In this document: piece by piece, positions 34,512 through 43,596 of the stretch
Layout: every line of letters begins with the position of its first letter
Position numbering within the stretch: position 1 is the stretch's first letter
Assembly: GCA_002710135.1 (NCBI GenBank)
Contig: PAOY01000023.1
Location: forward strand, 1 to 43,596
Reading direction: 5' to 3'
DNA from: Dehalococcoidia bacterium
Lineage (GTDB): Bacteria > Chloroflexota > Dehalococcoidia > Lucifugimonadales > Lucifugimonadaceae
DNA length: 43,596 nt
Program-made: the position numbers and the translations under genes
Notes under the pieces: generated by a model
The model's database searches: none
What the model was told of the DNA's origin: nothing
What the model saw: the letters and a program-made list of their open reading frames with translations, nothing else

Positions 34512-35508
34512 AGTTATCTTTAGAGTTTAGTATTATTTCTTGAGAAGATCCATTAGGTTTCATTTTATAAATATCAGAATTATTATATGCATTAGATGTG
34601 AATAAAATATTCTTATATCTTTCTGACCAAACTATATTACTTTCGTCAACTTTATTATTAGTTAGTCTTTCTATTTTTTTCGATTTGACATCCATCATGT
34701 ATATCTCTTTATTTTCTTTCATGTCATTAATGTATAAAATTTTATTTCCTCCAAATGCCCAAGTATATTCACTGATATTTACTTTTTCATTTTCGTGAAT
34801 ATTCTCTCCAAAATAATCATTTTTATCAACTACTTTCCCCGTATTATCAACTACTTGATCTATATCTTTATAAATCCAAATAGAATTAGAATTCTTCTCA
34901 TTTCGACTAAAAATCAAGTATTTTCCATTTGGACTCCATTTTGGATTATTTCCTTTGGTAATAAAAATTTCATTTACACCTTTTGGGTTTGATAAATAGA
35001 TTGAATCTTCTACATTAAATACAATCCATTTGCTATCTGGTGACCATGATCCTAAGTATGCATCTTTGTCGGGTCTAGTTATTGGAAGAAAGCTTTTAAG
35101 ACTTAAAGAATATAAAAATATATTTGCTTCGTTTTTTAGAGGTTCAAATTCGATTGCAATTTCTTTAGAATTTGGAGCCCATTCGAATCTATTTATATTT
35201 CTTTCTGAAAGATTTGCAATTTCTAGTTCTGTGCCTTCTTCATTTGAAATCCATAATGTTTTTTTATTATTTCTTTCAGTTATAAATGCGAATTTTTCTT
35301 TATTTGGAGCCCATTCTGGACTTGTAGATTTTGATTCTAAATCTGTTATAAATTTAAATGCCGGATTTGAAGAAGTGTTAATAAGAACAATTCTAGAGTA
35401 ATCTCCAATATTTTGTTCTGCCAAGATTGTTTGATTTGAGTTGAAAGAACATCCATAAAAAAGGAAAACTACAAAGCATAAAATTTTTATTATTATTGTT
35501 TTATTCAC
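34492..35508 (-). CDS. TolB-like WD40/PD40 beta-propeller lipoprotein
   Basis: This is a 338-aa exported lipoprotein. The N-terminal hydrophobic segment ends in a lipobox, LFYGCS, with the lipidated cysteine near residue 20. The rest consists of about six TolB-type propeller blades marked by WAPN/WSPD/WSPN repeats (PEWAPN, FEWAPN, GSWSPD, PKWSPN). Such proteins bind partners at the cell surface or in the periplasm. There is no tol-pal context here, so it is probably a stand-alone surface protein. Confidence 0.82.
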   Translation of the reverse strand: MNKTIIIKILCFVVFLFYGCSFNSNQTILAEQNIGDYSRIVLINTSSNPAFKFITDLESKSTSPEWAPNKEKFAFITERNNKKTLWISNEEGTELEIANLSERNINRFEWAPNSKEIAIEFEPLKNEANIFLYSLSLKSFLPITRPDKDAYLGSWSPDSKWIVFNVEDSIYLSNPKGVNEIFITKGNNPKWSPNGKYLIFSRNEKNSNSIWIYKDIDQVVDNTGKVVDKNDYFGENIHENEKVNISEYTWAFGGNKILYINDMKENKEIYMMDVKSKKIERLTNNKVDESNIVWSERYKNILFTSNAYNNSDIYKMKPNGSSQEIILNSKDNFTLLDW

Positions 35509-35545
35509 TATAAATTTCTTAAGTGGTTTTTTTTTATTAGTTTAA

Positions 35546-35557
35546 TGATTATAATCA
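35546..35557. promoter_or_regulatory. palindrome over a -10-like element upstream of the LLM gene
   Basis: TGATTATAATCA is a perfect 12-bp palindrome that contains TATAAT (35550-35555), 59 bp upstream of the start of the flavin monooxygenase. A repressor site overlapping the promoter is a reasonable reading; the -35 region is not recognisable. Confidence 0.35.
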
Positions 35558-35614
35558 AAATCAAATTTCTAGGCATTTATAGAATTTTACAGAAATATAT
35601 CCAAGGAGGTATTT

Positions 35615-36790
35615 ATGAAGTTTTCTTTTTTTTCAATGCCATTACATTTGCCTAATGAAAATCCAGCTTTAGCTTTCAAAAGAGATCTAGAATTAATTCA
35701 AACTGCTGAGGAACTTGGATTTGATGGTTTTTTTGTTGGAGAACATCATACTGCTGCATGGGAAAATATTCCTTCCCCAGAGCTGTTTTTGTCTAAAGCT
35801 TCGGCTTACACAAAAAAAATTCAACTAGGCTCTTCTTTGGTAAGCCTTCCATTCCATCATCCCTTTAATGTGGCTGAAAGATTTGCATTCCTCGATCATT
35901 TGACTGAAGGAAGAGCAGTATTAGGTGTTGGCCCATGTAGTTTGCCCCCAGACGTGAAACTATATAATATACCCTCTCAAGAATTAAATCCTATGATGAG
36001 AGAATCTTTGGAAATAATAGATTTATTATTAACATCAGATGATCCGATCAGCTATTCAGGGAAATATTGGGATATAAAAGATATGTTTATACAACTAAAA
36101 TCATTTCAGCACCCGAGAATTCCCTATGCCACAGCTTCTGTTGGATCTGAAAGGTCTCTAGAGTTTGCTTCTATGTACAATATGCATCTTTGGTCACTTG
36201 CTTTAGAAAACACTCCTCCTAATGGGATTCATTGGTCTGAACAATGGAAAAAAACTGAACAAATTTCAGAAAAACTAGGCACATGTACTTCAAAGGATGA
36301 TTGGAGGGTAGTGACTTATGTTCATCTAGCTGAAACAGAAAAGCAAGCATGGGATGAGGTAGAAAAAGCTATTGAAAGAGATATTCATGAATATTTTTAT
36401 GTTATTGGTGGATATGAAGGATGGTTATTAGATAAAGATCAAGACCCATACTCATTGACTGCTAAAGAAATAGTTGAATCAAGAAATTGGATTGTAGGAA
36501 CTCCGGAAAATGCTATAAAGAAAATCTCTGAGATGGAAGAAAAAGCAGAAGGTTTAGGAGGCTTAATGTTCACCACACATGAATGGACTAATCAAAATTC
36601 TATTAATAATTCTTTAGAATTATTTGCAAGATATGTTATGCCTGAGTTCAATGGACATACAAAGTCAATCAAAAAGGCATGGGAATTAACAAAGAAAGAT
36701 AGAAAAGAAAATAAAATACCTTCATTATCATCGAAAGATAAAGCTCCAAATATAGATAATCATAAATCTAATTTATTTATAAATAGATAG
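35615..36790 (+). CDS. LLM-class flavin-dependent monooxygenase
   Basis: This is a bacterial luciferase-like (group C) flavin monooxygenase of 391 aa. The TIM-barrel start MKFSFFSMPLHLP, the FDGFFVGEHH strand (about residue 38) and TEGRAVLGVG (about 100) are typical, as is the SVGSERSLEFA phosphate-binding region. It uses FMNH2 supplied by a reductase and O2 to oxidise an organic substrate. AAGGAGGT before the ATG is one of the best ribosome-binding sites in the window. Large sets of such enzymes are a feature of SAR202 bacteria, where breakdown of recalcitrant organic matter has been proposed. Confidence 0.88.
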   Translation: MKFSFFSMPLHLPNENPALAFKRDLELIQTAEELGFDGFFVGEHHTAAWENIPSPELFLSKASAYTKKIQLGSSLVSLPFHHPFNVAERFAFLDHLTEGRAVLGVGPCSLPPDVKLYNIPSQELNPMMRESLEIIDLLLTSDDPISYSGKYWDIKDMFIQLKSFQHPRIPYATASVGSERSLEFASMYNMHLWSLALENTPPNGIHWSEQWKKTEQISEKLGTCTSKDDWRVVTYVHLAETEKQAWDEVEKAIERDIHEYFYVIGGYEGWLLDKDQDPYSLTAKEIVESRNWIVGTPENAIKKISEMEEKAEGLGGLMFTTHEWTNQNSINNSLELFARYVMPEFNGHTKSIKKAWELTKKDRKENKIPSLSSKDKAPNIDNHKSNLFINR

Positions 36791-36798
36791 GAATAATT

Positions 36799-38169
36799 AT
36801 GCTAAATTTTGACAAGTTATCACTAATAGACCAAATAGATGAAAACTCTGATGAGTTAATTAAATTGCATCAAGATTTGATAAAAATTGAATCTGTAAAT
36901 ACAGGATATATGCCTACGGGTGATGAAACAAATGTAGCTGAATTTTGCTCTAATTGGTTAAAAAAATTTGGAATAAAATCAAATCTTCTTTCTAGGGTTG
37001 ATGAGAGGGCAAATCTTATTTCAAAATATCCATATTCTGGAAATAAAAAGAAACTTTTATTGATGTCTCATCTAGATGTAGTCCCAGTTGAAAATTATGA
37101 CAAATGGGAGTTTGAACCTTTTAGCGCAGAAATAAAGGAAGGAAAAATATTGGGGAGAGGATCTTCTGATTGCAAAGGATTACTTGCTTCTCAAATGATG
37201 GCAATGGCAATATTAGCTAAAAATAAGATAGAATTTGAAGAAAATTTCACTCTGATTTCTGGAGCAGATGAAGAACATGGAGGAAGATATGGATTTGGTT
37301 GGCTTCTTGATAATCATCCAGATGAGTTAAGGTTTGAGTATGCGATAAATGAAGGAGGTGGATCTCCTGTCACTATAGGTAATAATTTATATTATCTTTT
37401 AGGTACTGGAGAAAAAGGTCGTCTCGAAATAAATATTAGAATTAAGGGAGAAAGCGCTCATGCCTCAGTTCCATGGATGGGTAAAAATGCAATGGGATCT
37501 ACTTCAAAAGCTATTGATAATATATTAAATTTTATTCCAGAATTAGATTGTTCAACTGATATATTCAATTATCTGAGTTTATTTGGTATAGAAACCAAAC
37601 CTTCAATACAAAATTTAGATTTGATTATTGATGAAGCTTATGAAAAAAATCCAAGTCTAGGATCACTATTAAGAGCTTTATCTAGAATGACCATAACACC
37701 TACAATTATAAAAGGAGGTATAAAATCAAATTCTGTTCCTGAGTTTATTGAATTAGTTTTAGATATAAGAACTTTGCCAAACCAAAATGATAAAGATGTT
37801 GAAAAAGAATTAAACAAATTATTTGAAGGCATTCCAAATCTTTCTTATGAAATAGATTATATGGCCAAACCTAACTCTTCTCCATTTGAAACAGATCTCT
37901 TAGATGCAATAAAAAAATCACAAGCCTTAAGTATAGGAAGGGACGATATCCAATGGATACCTTCAGTCTCAAATGGTTTTACAGATTCAAGATTTACTAG
38001 AGAATTAGATGTAATCACCTACGGATTTAGGGGAACTCATCCAGATGATAATCCAAATTCAGAAAATGTTCATGGCACAAATGAAAATTATGGAATCAAA
38101 TCATTAATTAGTTCTTCAAAAACTATGCTGGGAACAATATGGGAAATGTGTAAACCCATTATCCAGTAA
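36799..38169 (+). CDS. M20 family metallopeptidase
   Basis: This is a zinc-dependent peptidase or amidohydrolase of 456 aa in the ArgE/DapE/CPG2 group. Metal-site motifs are SHLDVVPV (about residue 90), GRGSSDCKG (about 117) and DEEHGG (about 155). The insertion domain carries the ESAHASVP signature. It would cleave dipeptides or N-acylated amino acids. It is eight bases after the LLM gene and ends 11 bases inside the converging ilvD. Confidence 0.88.
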   Translation: MLNFDKLSLIDQIDENSDELIKLHQDLIKIESVNTGYMPTGDETNVAEFCSNWLKKFGIKSNLLSRVDERANLISKYPYSGNKKKLLLMSHLDVVPVENYDKWEFEPFSAEIKEGKILGRGSSDCKGLLASQMMAMAILAKNKIEFEENFTLISGADEEHGGRYGFGWLLDNHPDELRFEYAINEGGGSPVTIGNNLYYLLGTGEKGRLEINIRIKGESAHASVPWMGKNAMGSTSKAIDNILNFIPELDCSTDIFNYLSLFGIETKPSIQNLDLIIDEAYEKNPSLGSLLRALSRMTITPTIIKGGIKSNSVPEFIELVLDIRTLPNQNDKDVEKELNKLFEGIPNLSYEIDYMAKPNSSPFETDLLDAIKKSQALSIGRDDIQWIPSVSNGFTDSRFTRELDVITYGFRGTHPDDNPNSENVHGTNENYGIKSLISSSKTMLGTIWEMCKPIIQ

Positions 38170-39856
38170 TTGCTCCCTTAGAAGCAGGCTGAACAAGCTT
38201 AATATATTTCCCTAGAGTACCCTTTTCATATAAAGGCTTTCTTGGTTTCCAACTTTTTAATCGATCTTTTATTTCTTCTGAAGGAATCATTAGGTTGAGT
38301 TCAAACTTATCTAAGTCTATTTCTATCGTATCTCCATTTTCGACAGCTGCTATCGGACCTCCTACTGCAGCTTCTGGACCAAGATGCCCAATTATTGCAC
38401 CTGTAGAACCTCCAGAAAATCTTCCATCAGTAATTAAGTAAACACTTTCACTTAGGCCTTGACCAACTAAGGCTCCAGTTATAGATAACATTTCTCTCAT
38501 TCCTGGTCCTCCTTTTGGACCTTCATACCTTATGATAACCACATCTCCAGCTTTGATTTCTCTTTTTCTCAATGCTTCCATTGCCTGTTCTTCTTGATCA
38601 AAAACTTTAGCTGGACCAGTAAATTTTTTACCAAAATCATGTCCTGCAACTTTCAGAACACATCCATCTGGTGCTAGATTACCAAATAATGTTACTAGCC
38701 CTCCAGTTTTAGAAATAGGATTGTCGATAAGCCTAACGATATTATCTTCGCTAGAATTTATATCAATATCTCTTAAATTTTCTTCAATAGTTTTGCCAGT
38801 TACAGTCATTTGATCTCCATGAAGCAATCCTGCTTCTAGTAGTCTTTTCATGACTAGTTGTACACCTCCAACTTTATCAAGATCAAACATTACATACTTC
38901 CCACCAGGTTTCATATCTGCTAGCAGAGGCGTTTTCATAGAAATGTCATGTATTTCTTTAAGAGTAAGATTAATACCCATTTCGTTTGCAATTGCAGGAA
39001 GATGTAGAGCTGTGTTTGTTGACCCCCCCATTGCAACCACAAGAGTGACGGCATTCTCAAAAGCTTTTTTTGTTAATATGTCAGAAGGTCTTATATTCTT
39101 TCTAACAAGATTCATGACTGCTTCTCCTGCCTTTTTTGAAGAGTCCTTTTTACGTTGATCCACCGCAGCTTCTGATGCCGATCCTGGGATACTCAATCCA
39201 AGAGCTTCCCCAATACTTGACATAGTGTTTGCAGTAAACATTCCTCCGCAAGATCCAGGTCCAGGGCATGCGTGTGTTTCGATAGCTTTTAGTTCATCAT
39301 CATTTATTTCACCTGATTGCCTTTTTCCGACTGCTTCAAATGCACTAATAATTGTCAGATCTTCTCCATTTAAATGACCAGGTAGAATAGATCCTCCATA
39401 TACAAAAACACTAGGTATATTTAAGCGAGCCATAGCCATCATAGCTCCAGGTAAAGATTTATCGCACCCAGCAATTGCTACTAATCCATCATATCTTTCT
39501 GCAAAACATACAGTCTCTATAGAGTCTGCAATAATTTCTCTTGAAACTAATGATCCCTTCATTCCTTCTGTACCCATTGATATTGCATCAGAAACAGTTA
39601 TTGTCCCAAATTCGAATGGAGTTCCTTTGGATGTTCTGATCCCATCTTTGACTTCATCTGCAAGAGGCTTAATGCCAGAATTACAAGGAGTAACTTCATT
39701 ATGAGTAGATGCAACCCCTATAAAAGGGGCATTTATATCATCATCATCTAGTCCCATTGCTCTCATCATTGATCTATGAGGAGCTCTTGCGACTCCTTCT
39801 GTTGTTTCCCAACTTCTCCATTTTCCTATTTGTCTTTCTTCTTTTTTTCTCTTCAT
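38159..39856 (-). CDS. ilvD: dihydroxy-acid dehydratase
   Basis: IlvD, 565 aa, dehydrates dihydroxy-acids in valine, leucine and isoleucine synthesis using an Fe-S cluster. The cluster cysteines are in [25 protein letters not shown] and [18 protein letters not shown]. The C-terminal domain has [12 protein letters not shown] with the catalytic serine region. An aldonate dehydratase of the same family is less likely given the wording of these motifs. It converges with the M20 gene and diverges from the M1 aminopeptidase. Its start follows an AGGATTAA sequence. Confidence 0.93.
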   Translation of the reverse strand: MKRKKEERQIGKWRSWETTEGVARAPHRSMMRAMGLDDDDINAPFIGVASTHNEVTPCNSGIKPLADEVKDGIRTSKGTPFEFGTITVSDAISMGTEGMKGSLVSREIIADSIETVCFAERYDGLVAIAGCDKSLPGAMMAMARLNIPSVFVYGGSILPGHLNGEDLTIISAFEAVGKRQSGEINDDELKAIETHACPGPGSCGGMFTANTMSSIGEALGLSIPGSASEAAVDQRKKDSSKKAGEAVMNLVRKNIRPSDILTKKAFENAVTLVVAMGGSTNTALHLPAIANEMGINLTLKEIHDISMKTPLLADMKPGGKYVMFDLDKVGGVQLVMKRLLEAGLLHGDQMTVTGKTIEENLRDIDINSSEDNIVRLIDNPISKTGGLVTLFGNLAPDGCVLKVAGHDFGKKFTGPAKVFDQEEQAMEALRKREIKAGDVVIIRYEGPKGGPGMREMLSITGALVGQGLSESVYLITDGRFSGGSTGAIIGHLGPEAAVGGPIAAVENGDTIEIDLDKFELNLMIPSEEIKDRLKSWKPRKPLYEKGTLGKYIKLVQPASKGAITG

Positions 39857-39906
39857 TTAATCCTCAACATTTTGTACAGATTTAATTAAACTTTTTTATA
39901 ACTATT

Positions 39907-39943
39907 TAGTATATAACGGTATATTATTTATAAGAGTATACTA
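39907..39943. promoter_or_regulatory. inverted repeat in the ilvD/M1 divergent region
   Basis: TAGTATA and TATACTA, 23 bp apart, form a perfect inverted repeat in the 119-bp spacer between ilvD and the M1 peptidase. The right arm contains the palindrome AGTATACT. It may be an operator, but the sequence is so AT-rich that chance is possible. Confidence 0.3.
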
Positions 39944-39975
39944 TTTCAAGAAATTATAAAATTATGAGGTTTTTT

Positions 39976-42483
39976 ATGGCAGAAAAATTAGAAAATTTTA
40001 GATTACCAAAATATGCATCTCCAACAAAATATAATATTGAATTATCTCCAGATTTAAGTCAAAAGATATTTTTAGGAAATGTTGACTTGGATATAAATAT
40101 TTTAGAAAAAACAAATGAAATTTCTCTAAATATTGCAGAGCTTGAAATAGATTCAATAATTATAAAATCCGAACATAATAAGAATATTAATGTATCAAGT
40201 TGGGATATTGATAATGAGTATGAAATTATGAAAATTAATCTTTCAGATATTATAGATCCGGGAGAAATTAATTTATCAATATCTTATAAAGGGATTCTAA
40301 ATGATAAATTAAGAGGATTTTATCATTCAACTTTTAAGGATTCTGATGGGGTAAATCAATCTATTGCTACTACTCAATTTGAATCTACTGATGCTAGAAG
40401 AGCATTTCCTTGCTTTGATGAGCCTGAATATAAATCTGTATTTTCAGTTTCTCTTATTGTAAATAAGGATTTATTCTGTGTTTCAAATGCATCAATTAAG
40501 AGTATTGATGAAAATCATTCAGATAAATTAAAAAAGATTGAATTTGAAAATACAATCCCAATGTCGACCTACTTAGTAGCTTTTATAGTTGGTCCTTTTG
40601 AGGCATCTGATCCACTTAATGTTAAGGGTACAGATTTGAGAATAATATATCCAAAAGGAAAAGGGCATCTTTGTGACTTCGCACTTGAATTAGGTAAATA
40701 TTCTCTAGAATATTTTTCAAATTATTATAAAATTCCGTATCCCGGAGACAAACTAGATATGATAGCTATCCCTGATTTTGCTTTTGGTGCGATGGAAAAT
40801 CTTGGATGTATCACTTACAGAGAAGCGCTATTGTTGGTTAACGACAAAGAAGCAACTTCTAATGAATTAATTAGAATAGCTGATGTTATTGCCCATGAAA
40901 TTGCACATATGTGGTTTGGAGATCTTGTTACTATGAAATGGTGGAATGGAATATGGCTTAATGAGGCATTTGCTACTTTCATGGCAACAAAAGCAGTGGC
41001 AGACTACAAATTAGAATGGGATAGATGGGCTCAATTTTCACTAGAAAAATCTATGGCTATGGATATTGATTCATTGAATACAACTCGACCTATAGAATAT
41101 CCAGTTATTTCACCCTCTGATGCAGATGGAATGTTTGATTTGATTACCTATGAAAAAGGGGGGTCTATACTTAGAATGTTAGAGCAATTCTTGGGTGAAG
41201 AAGTTTTTAGAGATGGAGTATCTTTATACCTAAGTAAACATTCATATGGTAATACTGAAACAGATGATTTGTGGAATTCATTAGAAGAAGTATCGAATAT
41301 TCCTGTAAAAGAAGTAATGGATTCTTGGATTTTTCAAGCAGGCCATCCCATGATTACATATTCTTATAAAAATGACAAATTATCTGTTTCTCAAAAAACA
41401 TTTAGATACTTAAATACTTCTGATAAAACTATATGGGGAGTGCCTTTGTTTATTAAGTATTCTTCAAATAATGAGAATAAAGAAAAAAAGGTTTTGTTGA
41501 GTACTGAAAACCAAATAATTGATATTGGATCAGATTTAGATAGAATTTTTATTAATTCTAATGCATTTGGTTTTTATAGAACAAACACTACAGATTTAGA
41601 ACTTTTATACGATATTGATGATATGTCTTCTGAAGAAAAGTATTCGATTCTTGATGATCATTGGGCATTGCTTTTAAGTGGCAATAAAAAAGTAGAAGAT
41701 TTCTTAGAATTTTCTGAACAATTTTCTAACGAGGATGATCCTGATATACTAACTTTACTATATTCGTGTTTCAGTAATATTAATAGAAATTTACCTGAAA
41801 AAACTAATTTGCATTCTATAGTTGAAAAGGTTTTTAGTGAGACTTTAATAAAACTTGATAATAAAAAAACAAGGTCAATAAGAGAAACTCAAGCATTAGC
41901 TGTTTGCTTTAGAGCATTAGCAACTATTTGCAATGATGAATCAATTATTGCTAGATCTAAAAATATTCTCAATGATTACTTGAATAGCAATACAGATTAT
42001 GAACCAGATATTATTTCAAGTGTTATTTCTATAAATGCCCATAATGGTGATTCAAAACTATTTGAAGATTATATTACTTTTATGAACGATGCTAAAACAC
42101 CTCAAGATGAGGTTAGATTTCAAAGATCATTATCTTTATTCAAAGGAGAAAAGGAAATTGAAAAGTTATTTAATCTTATTTTAGATAACAAGATAAGATC
42201 TCAAGATGCTCCATATATTTTAGCCTCTACTCTCAATAACGATTCAGTTGGTTGGAAAACTTGGAATTTTATTGAGAATAATTGGGAAGACTTAACTAAA
42301 AGATTTCCAGAAAACTCAATTGTAAGAATGTTGTCTGGTATAAGATCTCTAAATAAAAGAGAATACCTAAATCATTTGAGAAAATTCTTTGATGATGGAA
42401 ATAGGGTTAAACAAGGTAAATTACAATTAGATCAACATCTTGAAAAATTAGAAATAAATGTTAAATTTAGAGACAATTTATAA
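39976..42483 (+). CDS. M1 family aminopeptidase
   Basis: This is a zinc aminopeptidase of 835 aa in the PepN/ERAP group. The substrate-binding motif GAMENLG is near residue 270 and the zinc site is HEIAHMWFGD followed 18 residues later by the NEAFA glutamate. The all-helical ERAP1-like C-terminal domain is present. I chose the ATG at 39976 because GAGG lies six bases before it; the ORF-track ATG at 39964 overlaps that ribosome-binding site. With the M20 enzyme it would supply amino acids from peptides, including pyroglutamyl products that the Pxp system could use. Confidence 0.93.
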   Translation: MAEKLENFRLPKYASPTKYNIELSPDLSQKIFLGNVDLDINILEKTNEISLNIAELEIDSIIIKSEHNKNINVSSWDIDNEYEIMKINLSDIIDPGEINLSISYKGILNDKLRGFYHSTFKDSDGVNQSIATTQFESTDARRAFPCFDEPEYKSVFSVSLIVNKDLFCVSNASIKSIDENHSDKLKKIEFENTIPMSTYLVAFIVGPFEASDPLNVKGTDLRIIYPKGKGHLCDFALELGKYSLEYFSNYYKIPYPGDKLDMIAIPDFAFGAMENLGCITYREALLLVNDKEATSNELIRIADVIAHEIAHMWFGDLVTMKWWNGIWLNEAFATFMATKAVADYKLEWDRWAQFSLEKSMAMDIDSLNTTRPIEYPVISPSDADGMFDLITYEKGGSILRMLEQFLGEEVFRDGVSLYLSKHSYGNTETDDLWNSLEEVSNIPVKEVMDSWIFQAGHPMITYSYKNDKLSVSQKTFRYLNTSDKTIWGVPLFIKYSSNNENKEKKVLLSTENQIIDIGSDLDRIFINSNAFGFYRTNTTDLELLYDIDDMSSEEKYSILDDHWALLLSGNKKVEDFLEFSEQFSNEDDPDILTLLYSCFSNINRNLPEKTNLHSIVEKVFSETLIKLDNKKTRSIRETQALAVCFRALATICNDESIIARSKNILNDYLNSNTDYEPDIISSVISINAHNGDSKLFEDYITFMNDAKTPQDEVRFQRSLSLFKGEKEIEKLFNLILDNKIRSQDAPYILASTLNNDSVGWKTWNFIENNWEDLTKRFPENSIVRMLSGIRSLNKREYLNHLRKFFDDGNRVKQGKLQLDQHLEKLEINVKFRDNL

Positions 42484-42490
42484 TCTATAA

Positions 42491-43342
42491 TTAATTATCT
42501 TCTAAGTCTTTGAGAAAATTTTCAATTTCAGGTGAAAGATCAATTTCCTCTTTTTCAGATGCTTGAATCTCAAATTGTTTTATCATTTCGTTTACTTGGC
42601 TGTTATTTTGTAGATTTTTGTGAATTTCTATATATTGGTTTTCACCCTTTTTTCTTTCTGGAAAATCTTTTGAAAATTTATATATATGAGATAAACTTTC
42701 CAATAGCCTAGATGTTGCTAAAAAATCATCTTCCAGTTTTACATAAAGAGGAATGTGTACCATCAATGATAAAGTTTCTAATAGCAGCTCATTATGTAAT
42801 ATTTGCGATAACTGGGAAGTCATACTTGTAGGACCGGTATAATTTGATTTGTTTTTTAGTGTTTCATTCAAAGGCTCAGGAGGTATCCATCCTTTATAGC
42901 TTCCTGTAACAGGTAGAGGTTTAGTATGAGGAACGGAATCGAACATTCCTCCAATAGAAATATATCTTTTTCCACCAAGATTCTTAATTAAATCAACTAT
43001 AGCCAAATTAAAATCTTCAGCAAAATTATGAGGCTCAAGAAGATAAAGTAAAAAAATATTTGGTTCAGATTGATTTTTATTTCCGAAAATAATAGTATTT
43101 GGAATTCTTATTTTTCTTTCACCATTTTCGCTTAGTAATTCTGGTCTATATCTAGTCATATCATAATATTTGCTGGGGCTTTTTAGTTTACCAATTTCTT
43201 CAAGGTTGAAGATTTTAACTAACCTACTGATTGCATGATGTCCTACATTTCCAACATTTATCCAAGGCCTTAGAATGCTTATAAAATGACTATCTTTGTA
43301 GTTGGTTGAAGGTAAATTTAATTCAAATTCTTTTATGTTCAA
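42491..43342 (-). CDS. PAC2 family protein (proteasome assembly chaperone-like)
   Basis: This is a 283-aa protein of the PAC2 family. The N-terminal PWINVGNVGHHAI stretch, YYDMTRYRPEL, and later PHTKPLPVTG (about residue 163) match the conserved blocks of archaeal and actinobacterial members. The C-terminal 60 residues are acidic and charged. Eukaryotic PAC2 assists 20S proteasome assembly; the bacterial role is not settled. It converges with the M1 aminopeptidase across seven bases and lacks other proteasome genes nearby. Confidence 0.75.
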   Translation of the reverse strand: MNIKEFELNLPSTNYKDSHFISILRPWINVGNVGHHAISRLVKIFNLEEIGKLKSPSKYYDMTRYRPELLSENGERKIRIPNTIIFGNKNQSEPNIFLLYLLEPHNFAEDFNLAIVDLIKNLGGKRYISIGGMFDSVPHTKPLPVTGSYKGWIPPEPLNETLKNKSNYTGPTSMTSQLSQILHNELLLETLSLMVHIPLYVKLEDDFLATSRLLESLSHIYKFSKDFPERKKGENQYIEIHKNLQNNSQVNEMIKQFEIQASEKEEIDLSPEIENFLKDLEDN

Positions 43343-43465
43343 ATTCTTATTTATTTAATTACTTATTAAAAATTCTACATATTTATATATAAAAAATAAA
43401 TCTATCAAAAATAAAAAAAATAAAAAAGTTATTGAAATATTTTTTTTATATAACTATCATTTAAG

Positions 43466-43483
43466 TATAATGCTTTGCATTAT
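43466..43483. promoter_or_regulatory. palindrome overlapping a -10 element at the right edge
   Basis: ATAATGC-TTT-GCATTAT is a perfect 7-bp inverted repeat, and its left arm is part of TATAAT (43466-43471). Transcription starting near 43478 would give the leader with the strong AAAGGAGG at 43504. A repressor site over the promoter is likely, though the -35 element is weak. Confidence 0.4.
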
Positions 43484-43500
43484 GTGAAACTTAAACTAGT

Positions 43501-43596
43501 ATGAAAGGAGGATATTTTAATTGGAAACGAATAATAAGCGAGGTGCTCTTAACTGAAGGCGCCAAGAGGGTTAAGATACCTCCACTAAGAGTGAAA
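43501..43596 (+). CDS. partial unidentified ORF at window edge
   Basis: From ATG 43501 the frame stays open to the window end and reads MKGGYFNWKRIISEV...RVKIPPLRVK. The first codons are themselves a strong Shine-Dalgarno (AAAGGAGG), which argues that the real start is TTG 43521, nine bases after it. That other frame, however, stops after 11 codons (METNNKRGALN). Either a +1 shift, a sequence error or a short leader peptide could explain this. The part from TEGAK onward looks like real protein, but I do not recognise the family. Local G+C is higher than in the neighbours. Confidence 0.35.
   Translation, partial: MKGGYFNWKRIISEVLLTEGAKRVKIPPLRVK
43540..43582 (+). ncRNA. possible structured RNA element
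   Basis: GAGGT pairs with ACCTC and, after a small internal loop, TCTTAAC pairs with GTTAAGA, giving 12 base pairs enclosing a GGCGCC-containing loop. An alternative hairpin pairs GGTGC with GCGCC and leaves TCTTAAC in its loop, so a switch or pseudoknot is possible. CCTCC near the end could also pair with the upstream GGAGG. No known riboswitch class is recognised; the element may instead be coding sequence. Confidence 0.3.

Noticed and set aside
35030-35401. Plus-strand ORF of 123 aa
   Set aside because: It is antisense to the TolB-like lipoprotein, whose lipobox and repeats make it the real gene.
38850-39158. Plus-strand ORF of 102 aa
   Set aside because: It is antisense to conserved ilvD sequence and has no independent support.
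43501-43596. Lysine riboswitch, tmRNA or RF2 frameshift signal
   Set aside because: GAGGTGC recalls the lysine riboswitch and the in-frame TGA recalls prfB, but the remaining conserved parts of each are absent.
1-43596. CRISPR arrays, insertion sequences, tRNA or rRNA genes
   Set aside because: No regularly spaced repeats, transposase-like ORFs, terminal repeats or tRNA/rRNA signatures were seen; gaps between genes are too short for most of them.

Overview
The window is a gene-dense stretch of a very AT-rich bacterial chromosome (roughly 30% G+C by eye). It has 40 complete protein genes plus one possible partial gene at the right edge, no rRNA or tRNA genes, no recognisable mobile elements and no CRISPR array. 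Intergenic gaps are all below about 160 bp. Genes often overlap, even tail to tail, as in streamlined marine plankton. The gene set includes HspR-ClpC, fused IspDF, SufBCDU, a nickel superoxide dismutase with its maturation peptidase, a PAC2 protein, an enolase-superfamily enzyme and a luciferase-like monooxygenase. Together these suggest a free-living marine bacterium of the Chloroflexota SAR202 type, or less likely a marine actinobacterium. This placement is inference from gene content; no marker gene was compared.

Left part (1-9000). An E1 alpha/beta pair of a 2-oxoacid (pyruvate or acetoin) dehydrogenase is followed, on the other strand, by a small DUF971 protein. Next comes the most unusual block, an eight-gene apparent operon (2644-8981): a Gfo/Idh/MocA oxidoreductase, then 5-oxoprolinase-type PxpA, PxpB and PxpC, then the gamma subunit, a biotin carrier and the beta subunit of a sodium-pumping decarboxylase, then a TauE/SafE-type permease. 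There is no biotin carboxylase and no OadA-type carboxyltransferase in the window. PxpB and PxpC are homologous to the carboxyltransferase part of urea carboxylase. The arrangement therefore suggests that they act as the carboxyltransferase of a sodium-linked biotin enzyme, either decarboxylating a substrate and exporting Na+, or using the Na+ gradient to carboxylate biotin and drive lactam opening without ATP. This is the best candidate for an undescribed system.

Middle part (9000-25100). A divergent sodN/sodX pair is followed by a four-gene minus-strand isoprenoid cluster: a polyprenyl diphosphate synthase, a divergent nucleoside-phosphorylase-like protein, a squalene/phytoene synthase and an HpnE-like FAD desaturase. 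Divergently, an HspR-type regulator that appears to use an ATT start codon is coupled to clpC, ispDF and cysS. secG and gatB lie on the minus strand. The sufB-sufC-sufD-sufU operon lacks sufS.

Right part (25100-43596). This contains an epimerase and a THI5/SsuA-like binding protein without a signal peptide. A catabolic-looking run follows: rlmB, an MFS permease, an SDR, a tandem ABM-domain protein and an enolase-superfamily protein. Then come a beta-propeller protein, a NYN-domain protein, a second MFS permease, a TolB-like lipoprotein, a luciferase-like monooxygenase, an M20 peptidase, ilvD, an M1 aminopeptidase and a PAC2 protein. The final 150 bases hold a palindrome over a -10-like element, a very strong Shine-Dalgarno sequence and a stable RNA fold at the start of an unidentified gene or structured RNA.
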